Shown: in pieces, positions 7,545 through 16,700 of the stretch
Numbering within the stretch: the stretch's first letter is position 1
How the letters are laid out: every line of letters begins with the position of its first letter
Assembly: GCA_027065825.1 (NCBI GenBank)
Contig: JAMONM010000083.1
Span: forward strand, 1 to 32,519
Direction of reading: 5' to 3'
Origin: Campylobacterales bacterium
Lineage (GTDB): Bacteria; Campylobacterota; Campylobacteria; Campylobacterales; Nitratiruptoraceae
DNA length: 32,519 nt
The notes under the pieces: model-generated
Database searches by the model: none
Told to the model about the DNA's origin: nothing
Seen by the model: the letters and a program-made list of their open reading frames with translations, nothing else
Translations under genes and position numbers: made by a program

Positions 7545-9170
7545 CTATTTTAAGATTGCAAATATCAAAACTAGATTCAGCAGGAACGAGGCAACGAAAG
7601 CCCATTTGTATACTTTTGCCGGTTCTCGCTCCAAAAGAGAGGCGTTCGGATCGAAATAGGGTTTGGTCTTTTCAGGATTAGAAAGTTCAAAATCCATTTC
7701 GCTGTAGTGCTGATATCTGTTTTGGGGATCTATCTCCACGGCTCTTAATATAATCGATTCGAACCAGTCCGGAACTGCTTTGTTGTAGTGTCTGATCCGC
7801 TTTGGGGGTTTGAAAGCAGGATTTTGAAAGGGCTCTATCTCTCCATAGGGAAACTTTTGGGTGAGAGATTCGTACAGAGTTACGCCTATGGCGAAAATTT
7901 CGGTTCCCTCGCTGATAGAGGAGCCTTTAAATCTCTCCGGGGCCAGATACGAGGGCGTACCTGCCCTGCTGGTGAGAGAAAAGATTTCGACTATGGAGCC
8001 GAAATCGATCAGTTTGAACACCTCTTTTCCCTGCCGTTTGGTGATAATTATGTTTTCCGGTTTGATGTCGCCGTGAACGAGATCGTATTTGAGCAGATAG
8101 GCCGAGGCGTGTAACAGGAATTTTGCGAGCGATATGGACTGCTCTATGGGGAGCGGTTTTCTTTTTAGTCTCTCTTTTAGGGTCTCTCCGCTGATATACT
8201 CCATAAGATAGTATCTGGCGCTCCTGTTTTTGGGTATTACGGCTTTTGGAAAGAAACCGGCCTTTAATCTTTTGGCGTTCCAGGCTTCGGTAACGAACAG
8301 GTCGAGAAGTTTTTTGTCTTCGGCCGCTTCTATCGGCGGAAACTTCATGACATATTTTATTCCCTTTTTTTCCACCAGCCAGGTTCTTTCGTTCTGTATG
8401 AGCGGCTTTAAGAGTCTGTAACCGTCCAGCAGATCCCCTTTTTTCAGGGTTTGCGGAATAGGTAGGTTTTGATTTTTCAGCTCGGCTCTTTTATCGGTCT
8501 CTCTGATCTCTATGGTAATAGCGCTGGTGTCGTCGGGAAGATCGTCTTTGACCTTTTTACTGGCGTATTTGACCAAAGAGGTCGCATCCAGTTTTAGTTT
8601 CGATTTTATCTCCTCTTCGCTTAATACGTTGCTGAGTCCGTCGCTGCAAAGGAGAATTTTGTCTTTGGGTTTTATGAAATTTTCAAAAAAGTAGGGTTCC
8701 ACGCTTTCGCTCATCCCTATCGCCTGCGTGAGGATATGGCTGTTTTGCTCTAGAATATGGTCGAAAGAGAGCTTTTTTAGTACCGAGTCCCTTAGCAGAT
8801 ATATCGGACTGTCTCCCACGTTCGCTCCATACAGCCTGTTCCCCTCAATAACTACGATGCTCAATGTTGTAAGATGTTCGGGACGTTCGTACTCCATAAT
8901 AGATTCGTTGTACAAAATTTCGTTTATGTTTTTGATAAAGGTAAAGAGCGATTTTTCTATACTCCAGCTGGAAGGTCTCGTTTTAAAGTTGTTGAGCATA
9001 TAGTTTACGACCCTTTTGGCTGCTTCGCCTCCCGATAGAGCGCTCCCGACGCCGTCGCAAACTATGGCGACGGCTATGTCGTCGTAGATTCTGGCCGCGT
9101 AGGCGTCTTCTCCGGTTAGCTCGCTACCTTTTGCCAGTCCGAACGCGCTGATTTTAAAGTTCTCTTTCAT
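7545..9170 (-). CDS. Bifunctional PP2C phosphatase / Ser-Thr protein kinase, C-terminal membrane anchor
   Basis: A signalling protein joining both opposing activities. The chosen ATG (MKENFKIS) lies 11 bases after the narK stop; a longer frame begins at 9224 inside narK but its extra 18 residues look non-coding. Residues ~5-225 are a PP2C phosphatase with metal-site motifs EDAY, CDGVGSALSGGE, NVGDSPIYLL, CSDGLSNV and DDTSAI. Residues ~245-495 are a kinase: VMKF (Lys276), HGDIKPEN (Asp368), DFG (389-391) and APE (410-412). The glycine-rich loop is poorly conserved, and HGD replaces HRD. One hydrophobic helix (~522-540) ends the protein, so the enzyme domains probably face the cytoplasm. Similar fusions occur in nitrate-assimilation loci of other Proteobacteria (from memory). 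Its target is unknown; NarK, NasA or NirA are candidates. Confidence 0.9.
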   Translation of the reverse strand: MKENFKISAFGLAKGSELTGEDAYAARIYDDIAVAIVCDGVGSALSGGEAAKRVVNYMLNNFKTRPSSWSIEKSLFTFIKNINEILYNESIMEYERPEHLTTLSIVVIEGNRLYGANVGDSPIYLLRDSVLKKLSFDHILEQNSHILTQAIGMSESVEPYFFENFIKPKDKILLCSDGLSNVLSEEEIKSKLKLDATSLVKYASKKVKDDLPDDTSAITIEIRETDKRAELKNQNLPIPQTLKKGDLLDGYRLLKPLIQNERTWLVEKKGIKYVMKFPPIEAAEDKKLLDLFVTEAWNAKRLKAGFFPKAVIPKNRSARYYLMEYISGETLKERLKRKPLPIEQSISLAKFLLHASAYLLKYDLVHGDIKPENIIITKRQGKEVFKLIDFGSIVEIFSLTSRAGTPSYLAPERFKGSSISEGTEIFAIGVTLYESLTQKFPYGEIEPFQNPAFKPPKRIRHYNKAVPDWFESIILRAVEIDPQNRYQHYSEMDFELSNPEKTKPYFDPNASLLEREPAKVYKWAFVASFLLNLVLIFAILK

Positions 9171-9181
9171 AGTTCTCTCTT

Positions 9182-10459
9182 TTAGATTTTGCCTCCGGCG
9201 TGAACTCCCCAGGTGGTTCTCCATCTAGTTTTAACCATCGTAATTCCCACTATGGCCAGCAGTACGATACCGGTAAAAATCATAAATCCCACCGAGTAGC
9301 TGTCGAACGCGGCCTTGCTCCATCCCAAAGTTTTAACGAGAGCGGTACCGCCGAGACCGCCGGCACAGCCCACTATACCGGTCATTATACCCATATCTTT
9401 TCCGAATCTTTGGGGTACCAGCTGGAAAACGGCACCGTTTGCCATCCCCAAAAAGGCCATTATTACGAAAAGTACCACGATAGCCGTATAGAAACTCTCT
9501 ACGAGAGTGGCGTTAAGTATGGCCATGGCGGCTACCACGCCGTAGAATATGTATAGAGACTTTACCCCTCCCAGTCTGTCTGCGACGGCTCCTCCCACAG
9601 GTCTTAGCATCGCGCCAGCGAATATACACAGAGCGCCGAAATAGCCGGCAACGACTTTTACGTTGCTCTCGCCGAGAAGTTTCAGTCCGATTTCCGCCAT
9701 TTCCGGTTTGTATACGTTCATAAGGTATACTTTCATATAGTTCGCAAAGCCCACGAATCCCCCGAAACTGACGGCGTAAAAGAGGCTAAACCACCATGTG
9801 TCTCTGTCCCTTAGCAGTTTCAGATAGTCGCCGAGACTCTTTTTTCTGGGAGTGTAGATCTCTGGCGGCGCGTCTTTCGCCATTAGAATATATGTGAGCA
9901 GTATGATGGCAGAGAGTACGCCGCCTACCAGAAAAACGGCCGGCCATCCCCAGATTTCCGCAATTTTCGGGGCAAAAATGTAATCTATGACAACCCCTAT
10001 GTTTCCCGCCCCGGCCAGACCGAGAACCAGTCCCTGCAGTCTGGGGGGATACCACTGCCCGGCCTGGGGTAGGGCCACGGCGAAACTGGCTCCGGCGAAA
10101 CCAAGCCCGAAGGCGACCATCAGTAGTTCCTGATAGGTTATGCTCTCTCCCCTGAAATAGGTATAAAACAAAGAGGCTATAACTATTAGCTGAGCGATAA
10201 TGGCGGTCTTTTTGGCTCCTATATTGTCTACGAGAAAACCTAAAACGATTCTAAGGATCGCTCCGCCCAAAATGGGAATGGCCAAAAGTGTGGCTTTCTG
10301 GTTCGGGTCGAGAACGTATCCGTTTTGCGCCAGGGACTCGGCGATTTCCGTGGCCAGAGGCCCCAGCATGGTCCACACCATAAAACTGAAATCGAAATAT
10401 AAAAAGGCTGCGATCAGTGTGGGCAGATGGCCCGCTGTTTTCAGTTCGCCAAGTTTCAC
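9182..10459 (-). CDS. narK: Nitrate/nitrite major facilitator transporter (NarK/NasA-transporter family)
   Basis: Inner-membrane protein of about twelve hydrophobic helices, expected to bring nitrate into the cell for NasA or move nitrite. The two nitrate-signature regions of the nitrate/nitrite porter family are visible: GFAGASFAVALPQAGQWYP in the first half and GMANGAVFQLVPQRFG with GIVGCAGGLGG in the second. The length of 425 residues is normal for a single NarK domain. It starts at a GTG preceded by AAGGAG five bases upstream. It is the first gene of the five-gene nas operon, and a 17-bp palindrome and a TATAAT sequence lie in front of it. NarK-type carriers also work in respiration; the operon makes an assimilatory role more likely. 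Confidence 0.92.
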   Translation of the reverse strand: MKLGELKTAGHLPTLIAAFLYFDFSFMVWTMLGPLATEIAESLAQNGYVLDPNQKATLLAIPILGGAILRIVLGFLVDNIGAKKTAIIAQLIVIASLFYTYFRGESITYQELLMVAFGLGFAGASFAVALPQAGQWYPPRLQGLVLGLAGAGNIGVVIDYIFAPKIAEIWGWPAVFLVGGVLSAIILLTYILMAKDAPPEIYTPRKKSLGDYLKLLRDRDTWWFSLFYAVSFGGFVGFANYMKVYLMNVYKPEMAEIGLKLLGESNVKVVAGYFGALCIFAGAMLRPVGGAVADRLGGVKSLYIFYGVVAAMAILNATLVESFYTAIVVLFVIMAFLGMANGAVFQLVPQRFGKDMGIMTGIVGCAGGLGGTALVKTLGWSKAAFDSYSVGFMIFTGIVLLAIVGITMVKTRWRTTWGVHAGGKI

Positions 10460-10489
10460 GTGATCTCCTTTTAAAGTTGTTACAAAAGA

Positions 10490-10495
10490 ATTATA
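10490..10495 (-). promoter_or_regulatory. Candidate -10 box of the nas operon
   Basis: TATAAT on the minus strand, 31 bases before the narK GTG, within an AT-rich stretch that could also offer shifted versions. The centre of the palindrome at 10528-10544 lies 41 bases upstream of its first base, the same spacing as at amt1. Confidence 0.45.
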
Positions 10496-10527
10496 TATAT
10501 AAATACGGTTCCGTTAAGACAACACAA

Positions 10528-10544
10528 TGATTAAAAATTAATCA
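10528..10544. promoter_or_regulatory. Operator palindrome 1 (narK side)
   Basis: TGATTAAAAATTAATCA is a perfect inverted repeat with 7-base arms and an AAA centre. It lies in the 294-base divergent region between narK and amt1. An identical copy is at 10668-10684 and a one-base variant is in front of amt2. It is placed to control the nas operon. The rest of the intergenic region is AT-rich and shows no gene. Confidence 0.65.
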
Positions 10545-10667
10545 CTTTATTGTTTAAATAATAAATGCTAAAAAAAACTTATGAAAAAAATTAAGCATTC
10601 CCTAAAGTAAGAGCCTTTTCTTTCTATAAATATAAAAATTGCCAATATTTCGCCCTGAAATCCAAAT

Positions 10668-10684
10668 TGATTAAAAATTAATCA
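10668..10684. promoter_or_regulatory. Operator palindrome 2 (amt1 side)
   Basis: An exact second copy of TGATTAAAAATTAATCA, ending 69 bases before the amt1 ATG. It is followed by a possible -10 box (TAAAAT) whose first base is 41 bases from the palindrome centre. The flanks also resemble the amt2 site: both copies are preceded by T and followed by GTC. Confidence 0.68.
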
Positions 10685-10716
10685 GTCACAACCGGGTCAC
10701 GCTTTTGCTTTGATGA

Positions 10717-10722
10717 TAAAAT
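10717..10722 (+). promoter_or_regulatory. Candidate -10 box of amt1-glnK
   Basis: TAAAAT 31 bases before the amt1 start codon, the same distance as the candidate -10 box of narK. No clear -35 box is seen. A loose sigma-54-like GG-N10-GC pair (10695-10708) overlaps this region but matches the consensus poorly. Confidence 0.35.
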
Positions 10723-10753
10723 TCTTGCGAACAAAAATCAAAAAGGAGCAGCG

Positions 10754-12034
10754 ATGAGAAAGCTTTGGCTGGCAGCGGCCGCTTTGTTTCCTTCGGTATT
10801 GATGGCGGAGGACAAGCTAAACAGCGGCGATACGGCATGGATGATAGTGGCCACGGCGTTCGTTATGTTGATGACGCCTGCGGGTCTGGCTCTGTTTTAC
10901 GGCGGAATGACCAGAGCCAAAAACGTACTGAACACCTATATGATGGTGTTTATGGCTTACGTAATCGGATCGATAGTCTGGGTTTTGTGGGGATATTCGC
11001 TGGCGTTTAACGGAGACGGCGCCATTATAGGAAACCTGGACAAGATTTTCCTCAACGGCGTAACGGTAGATTCGCTTTCTGGCAGTTATCCCGAATTCGT
11101 ATTTATAGCCTTTCAAGGAACGTTCGCGGCTATTACCGTAGCTATCGCCAGCGGTTCCGTTATCGAGAGGTTAAAGTTTTCCACCTGGCTGATTTTTACA
11201 GTATTGTGGGTAACTTTCGTATACGTGCCTATCACTCATATGGTATGGGGAGGCGGCTTTTTGTATAACGACGGCGCTTTGGATTTTGCCGGCGGTACCG
11301 TAGTGCATATGAACGGAGGTTTAGCCGGTTTGATTATGGCTTTGATGCTCGGCAAAAGGAAAAACTATCCGAAAGAGCCTATGAAGCCATCTTCAATCAT
11401 TTTGACCGCGTTGGGTGCGGCTCTGCTTTGGTTCGGTTGGTTCGGCTTTAACGCCGGAAGCGAGTTCGCCGCTGACGGAGTGGCCGGAAGCGCGTTGCTG
11501 GTTACCAATTTCGCGGCCGCCATCGGAGCTTTGACGTGGGTAGTTATAGAGTGGATCAGATATAAAAAGCCTACCCTTCTTGGTGCGGCGACCGGCGCGG
11601 TGGCAGGTTTGGTGGCAATTACGCCGGCTGCCGGTTTCGTAGACGTGTTGGGCGCGCTGATAATCGGTATAGGCGGCAGCGTATTCGGATTTTTGGGAAT
11701 TACATGGATGAAAAAGGTTTTCAAATATGACGACAGTCTCGACGCGTTCGGCGTTCACTTTCTAGCGGGATTGTGGGGCGCTCTGGCGACAGGACTTTTC
11801 GCTTTGCAAAATCTGGCGTGGGACGGAAGCCCGTTAAAGGACGAAGGGGACAGAGTCGCCCAGATGCTGGTTCAGTTGGAGTCTGTGGTGGTAACGATGA
11901 TCTATACCGCTGTGGCTACTGCGATAGTATATTTTGTGGCCAGCTTGCTAACCGGAGGGGGCAGAGTTGACGAAGAGACCGAAACTATGGGTCTTGACGA
12001 GGCGGTACACGGAGAAAGAGGATTTAATCTATAA
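10754..12034 (+). CDS. amt: Ammonium transporter 1 (Amt family, with signal peptide)
   Basis: Inner-membrane channel/transporter for ammonium. The first ~18 residues (MRKLWLAAAALFPSVLMA) look like a cleavable signal peptide, as in E. coli AmtB. About eleven hydrophobic helices follow. The twin histidines of the conduction path are expected at His185 (GGTVVHMNGG) and His335 (DAFGVHFLAG). GlnK is encoded 61 bases downstream, the classic amtB-glnK pairing, so PII may block the channel when nitrogen is ample. A strong ribosome site (AAGGAG) precedes the ATG. An operator palindrome lies upstream. The 426-residue length is normal. The second Amt in this window is clearly a different paralogue without a signal peptide. 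Confidence 0.95.
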   Translation: MRKLWLAAAALFPSVLMAEDKLNSGDTAWMIVATAFVMLMTPAGLALFYGGMTRAKNVLNTYMMVFMAYVIGSIVWVLWGYSLAFNGDGAIIGNLDKIFLNGVTVDSLSGSYPEFVFIAFQGTFAAITVAIASGSVIERLKFSTWLIFTVLWVTFVYVPITHMVWGGGFLYNDGALDFAGGTVVHMNGGLAGLIMALMLGKRKNYPKEPMKPSSIILTALGAALLWFGWFGFNAGSEFAADGVAGSALLVTNFAAAIGALTWVVIEWIRYKKPTLLGAATGAVAGLVAITPAAGFVDVLGALIIGIGGSVFGFLGITWMKKVFKYDDSLDAFGVHFLAGLWGALATGLFALQNLAWDGSPLKDEGDRVAQMLVQLESVVVTMIYTAVATAIVYFVASLLTGGGRVDEETETMGLDEAVHGERGFNL

Positions 12035-12055
12035 TTTGGTATCATTCGTAAAAAA

Positions 12056-12075
12056 GGGAGAGACTCCTCTCTCCC
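12056..12075 (+). other. Hairpin between amt1 and glnK
   Basis: GGGAGAGA and TCTCTCCC form a perfect 8-bp stem around the loop CTCC, in the 61-base gap between amt1 and glnK. No T-tract follows, so it is not a good intrinsic terminator. It could protect or process the message and set different levels of the two proteins. Confidence 0.55.
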
Positions 12076-12086
12076 GTTAACTGTAA

Positions 12087-12434
<348 letters not shown>

Positions 12435-12477
12435 ACTGCGTAAAATTTGTGCAAAAAAATTAAGAACCGTTTAATTT

Positions 12478-12494
12478 TGATTAAAAAATAATCA
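12478..12494. promoter_or_regulatory. Operator palindrome 3 (amt2)
   Basis: TGATTAAAAAATAATCA differs from the two sites near narK/amt1 by one base and keeps 6-base inverted arms. It lies between glnK and amt2, with its centre 30 bases before a TAGAAT box. That would put it near -42, a usual place for a transcription activator. Its presence implies that amt2 has its own regulated promoter. Confidence 0.62.
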
Positions 12495-12515
12495 GTCCAT
12501 TCTCCCTCCTTTTGG

Positions 12516-12521
12516 TAGAAT
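12516..12521 (+). promoter_or_regulatory. Candidate -10 box of amt2
   Basis: TAGAAT 29 bases before the amt2 ATG, downstream of palindrome 3. No good -35 box is visible, which fits an activator-dependent promoter. Confidence 0.45.
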
Positions 12522-12549
12522 TTCGTAAATTCAACCGAAAGGACGGGTT

Positions 12550-13725
12550 ATGGACGCAAATACTCTCTCCTATATCCTCGATACCTTCTTCGCGCTTTTT
12601 GCGATGACGCTGATTATATTGATGGTGCCCGGCTTTGCCATGCTCGAAGCAGGTCTTGTGAGGACCAAGAACGTTACGGCGGTTTTGACCGTGAACACCA
12701 TGATCTATTCGGTGGCTTCGATGGCTTTTTTGTTGATAGGCTATCAGCTCGCCTTCGGCGGCTGGGAAAACGACTCTATGAGCAAATGGGCCGCCTTTTT
12801 GTTTCAGATGGCTTTTGTGGGGAAAACGGTAAATATCATGAGCGGCGGGGTAAGCGAACGGACCAGAATAGTTCCTTTGACCCTCTTTACAATAGTAATG
12901 GGGGCGTTTATATATCCTTTGGTGGTCAATTGGACCTGGGGAGCCAATATGCTAGAAGGTACGATTTTGGATATTAGCTCCATGCACGATCTAGCTGGTT
13001 CAACGGTTATACACTCCACCGGTGCCTGGGCTCTGTTGGCCGCTATTTTGATTATAGGGCCCAGAAAAGGCAGATACGTAGGCGATAAGATAAAGGTCAT
13101 TCCGGCGTCCAATATACCGCTGGTGGTGCTTGGGGCCTTTTTGCTGTGGATTGGATGGTTCGGATTCAACGGCGGGAGCGTGGGTTCGATCAGTACCAAA
13201 GAGAACGCCGACGCTGTGGCGCTGACCATCATGAATACGAATACGGCCGGTTTGGCTGGAGCGATAGCGGTGGGATTGATCGTCTATTTTAGATATAAAA
13301 AGTTCGATATAACAATGATTTTAAACGGCGCATTGGGCGGATTGGTGGCGATTACGGCCGGTGCCGATCTGTTTGATATATACACTCCCATTCTAATCGG
13401 CGCTATAGGCGGAGCTCTCGTGGCCTTTTTCGTTCCCTTTTTCGACAGACTGCGAATAGACGATCCCGTGGGGGCTCTTTCCGTGCATCTGATCAACGGA
13501 ATATGGGGAACTTTGGCGGTGGGAATTTTCGCTGACGTCTCGTTTTTGGATCAGTTAAAGGGAGTGGTCGTAGTCGGAATATTCGCTTTTGTATCCTCTT
13601 ATGCCGTATTGTGGCTGATAAACAGATTCGTTCCCTTTAGGGCCGACGAGGAAGAGCAGCTCGAAGGACTCGATATTTCCGAATGCGGAATCGAATCCTA
13701 TCCGGAATTCAAAAGGGCTATTTGA
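12550..13725 (+). CDS. amt: Ammonium transporter 2 (Amt family)
   Basis: A second Amt-family inner-membrane transporter of 391 residues, distinct from the first: it has no signal peptide and begins directly with a helix. The motif MLEAGLVRTKN near residue 31 and the paired histidines His155 (AGSTVIHSTGAW) and His313 (VGALSVHLINGIWG) are typical. The cytoplasmic tail is short (~20-25 residues) and acidic, with EEEQLEGLDI. It has its own operator and promoter, so it may be expressed differently from amt1-glnK. The stop codon lies inside the hairpin shared with the convergent RND gene. Paired Amt genes with a PII between them suggest two transporters of different affinity, or one acting as a sensor. 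Confidence 0.94.
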   Translation: MDANTLSYILDTFFALFAMTLIILMVPGFAMLEAGLVRTKNVTAVLTVNTMIYSVASMAFLLIGYQLAFGGWENDSMSKWAAFLFQMAFVGKTVNIMSGGVSERTRIVPLTLFTIVMGAFIYPLVVNWTWGANMLEGTILDISSMHDLAGSTVIHSTGAWALLAAILIIGPRKGRYVGDKIKVIPASNIPLVVLGAFLLWIGWFGFNGGSVGSISTKENADAVALTIMNTNTAGLAGAIAVGLIVYFRYKKFDITMILNGALGGLVAITAGADLFDIYTPILIGAIGGALVAFFVPFFDRLRIDDPVGALSVHLINGIWGTLAVGIFADVSFLDQLKGVVVVGIFAFVSSYAVLWLINRFVPFRADEEEQLEGLDISECGIESYPEFKRAI

Positions 13726-13736
13726 GCCCTTTTTTT
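13711..13736. terminator. Bidirectional intrinsic terminator inside both coding ends
   Basis: AAAAGGGCT and AGCCCTTTT make a perfect 9-bp stem around ATTTG. T runs follow the stem in the plus direction and A runs precede it, so it can work on both strands. The amt2 stop (TGA, 13723-13725) and the RND stop (TAG on the minus strand, 13718-13720) both lie within the hairpin. Confidence 0.8.
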
Positions 13737-16700
13737 ATATCCTCTCCTATCAGATAGAGCGCAGGAACCAGTATCAACGTGATAACGGTGGCAAAGAGTA
13801 TTCCAAATCCCAGCGAGATAGCCATAGGTATCAAGAATCTGGCCTGTCTGGAGGTTTCAAATATCATCGGCATCAAGCCTACGAATGTGGTAAGCGTAGT
13901 GAGAAAAACCGGTCTGAATCTGGAGAGTGCTGCCTGAGTGGCAACTTTGAAAGCCGAAAAACCGAATCTTTTTTTATATTCGTTGGCGAACTTCAACATA
14001 ATCAGCGAGTCGTTTATGACTATTCCGCAAAGAGCTATCATTCCAAATAGGCTGATCAGACTCATAGAATAGCCCATCAGCAGATGTCCCAAAATGGCCC
14101 CTATTATCCCAAAAGGTATGGCCGACATGACTATTAGCGGCTGGAAGTAGCTCTTAAAGGGTATGGCCAGCAGTACGTATATAGCTATCAAAGAGAACAA
14201 AAATCCGTATTTGAGCGAGGATACGTTCTCTCTGATTTGCGTCTGCCTCCCTTCGAAGGTGTAACTGAGTCCCGGATACTTTTTTACCAGCTCGTTCAGC
14301 GTGGTACTTTCTAGATCGTTCAATACCTCCAAAGCTCTGCTTCTGGGTCTGATATCCGCCTCCACGTTGATGATGCGCTTTCCGTCTTTTCTGATGATTT
14401 CGGCCGGCGTGGTTGAGATTTTGGTCTCTATGAGGGAGGAGATCGGTACCGATTTGCCTTCTACCACAATATAACCTTTTTCGAATGTGGATAGATCTCT
14501 CCTCTCCTCGAGGGGGAGTTTAGCCAAAATTTTTACTTCATCGGATTCAACAATAATTCTGGCTGCTTCGCTACCGTAAAATCTACCTCTAATCTCCTGC
14601 GCGATCTTTCTGGCGTCGAGCCCCAGTCTGTACGCGGCCGGCTTTAGAGTAAACGAGATCTCCTTTTTGCCTTTTTGAAATCCGGGGTCGATATTGAAAA
14701 CGTTCGGATACTCCTCCAGAGCTTTGGCCACCTCCAGCGCTGCCTTTTTTAATACCTTTTCGTCGAAATGGCTCAGTTCCACTGAAATCGGCGTTCCGTG
14801 GGCTCCTACCGAGGCGGAGGAGAAAAACTGAACCGTTACGGCCCCTTCTATTTTCGGTGTAGCTTCTCTCCATTTTCTTCCAAACTCCAGAGTGCTCATT
14901 ATCTCTTTTCGGATATCGGGATCGGCGAGATATACTCTGACTTCGGCGTATTCGGGTCCGGATCGTCCCACTCTGGCGTAGACGCCTCTGATTAGTTCGT
15001 CCCCTCTGGGGATAGACTCTTTGAGTTTCAGGGCGCTATTTATTAGAATCTGTACCCCTTTTTTGGTTACGTTGACGTCTGTTCCGGTCGGAAATCTAAT
15101 AAAGGCTCTGGCGTAATCGCTTTCGGTATCCGGAAAAAGCTGCATACCCATTCTCCCGCTTAGAGCGAATGACAAAGTGGCCACAAAAAGGGACAGAAAG
15201 AGCGTCAGCGTGGCGTATCTGTGTCTGAGACAGAGCTTCAAAAAGCCGGCGAACTTCGTTCTGATCCACCATCTGAAACTTTTGGAAAATCTTTTTTGAA
15301 AGGAGTCTTTTTCCCTGATTTTCGGAAGCTGTGCGAGGTGTGAGGGCAAAATAAACAGAGACTCCAGCCATGAAATGGTAAATACCGCGGTTACCACCAA
15401 TGGAATGGCTTCGAAAATCTTTCCGGTGACTCCGGGAATAAATAAAATAGGCATAAACGCTATTATGTTGGTCAAAATGCTAAAACTGATAGGTACCGCC
15501 ATCTCTTTGGCTCCGATATAGGCGGCCGCTTTAGGAGGGCATCCCAACTCTTTGTATCTGTGAATGTTTTCTCCTACCACTATGGCGTCGTCCACCACGA
15601 TTCCCAGAGCGATAATAAAAGCAAAGAGGGAGATCATACTAAGAGAGAGATCCATCGGTTCAAAAAGCAAAACCGAACCCAAAAAAGATACGGGAATTCC
15701 CATCATAACCCAAAAGGCTAATCTGGGTTCCAAAAAGAGAGATAGCGTAATTAGGACCAGAACCAGACCCAGCGCCGCGTTTTTTAGCAGAAGCTTTACC
15801 CTCTCTTCGTATACTTTGGCTCCGCTGTATAGCGTTTCGACGCTGATTGAAGGCGGTAGAAACGTTTTAGATTCCTTTATGGTCCGCTCTACGATTTTGG
15901 AAATCTCTATGGGAGAGTAGCTTTGCGGATTTTTCACCTCTACTCTAATAGCGGGCAGTCCGTTGTAAAAAGCAAAGTAGTCTTCATCTTCGAAAGCGCT
16001 CTTTATCGAGGCCACCGCACCCAGAGCCAGCGGTTTCGAAAGAGGCGTCTCTATTACGGGAAGATCTTCGAACTCCTTTGGCCGCTCCCCTCTTTGCCTC
16101 AGTTTCAAAACGATCTCTCCGCTCTCGGTTTTTACTATTCCGGCCGGCAGATCGAGGGACTCTTTGGCTATTTTGGCGGAAACGTCCGTAATGTTGAGTC
16201 CGTACCTGTTTAGAGTTTTTGAATCTATCTCTACCGCTATCTGTAGCGGACTGATACCGTAAAAGGTAACCCTCGATATTTGGGGATTTTCCAGGAGCTT
16301 ATATTTGAGTATTTTGGCGTATCTGTAGAGTTCTATCCTCTCAACCGGACCGTATATCACCAGCGATACGGTTGTTCGTTCGTAGGTTCGTTGGGTAATG
16401 ACGGGTTTTTCGGCCTCTTTTGGAAAGGTTCTAATTCTAAAAATCGCGTTTTCTATATCGTTTTGCAGTTTTGTTAGATCGTAACCCCTGAAACTCTCCA
16501 CATAAACGGTTGCGCTGCCCTCTTTGGCCACCCCTTTGTATCTTTTGATCCCTTCTATAGAGTTTAGAGCCTCCTCGATAGGCATCAGTATCGCCTTTTC
16601 GATATCTTCCGGGGAGGCCTGCGGATAGGAGACTCTGATTTGAACCTCGTCTCTTTCGTAGTCGGGAAACACCTCCTGTTTTACGAAAAAGAGCGCCGCA

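Noticed and set aside
9171-9224. Longer N-terminus for the PP2C-kinase protein
   Set aside because: It overlaps the end of narK and adds a non-domain stretch (RRRQNLKER); the later ATG has a suitable distance from the narK stop and a ribosome-site-like AGAGAG.
10528-10544. FNR/CRP-type binding site
   Set aside because: The TGAT and ATCA halves are separated by nine bases, not the six found in TTGAT-N4-ATCAA sites.
10694-10709. Possible sigma-54 promoter before amt1 (GG-N10-GC)
   Set aside because: The GG and TTGC elements are present, but the bases after GG (TCAC) do not match CACG. The other two palindrome-linked promoters lack any such element, and sigma-54 is mostly flagellar in this phylum.
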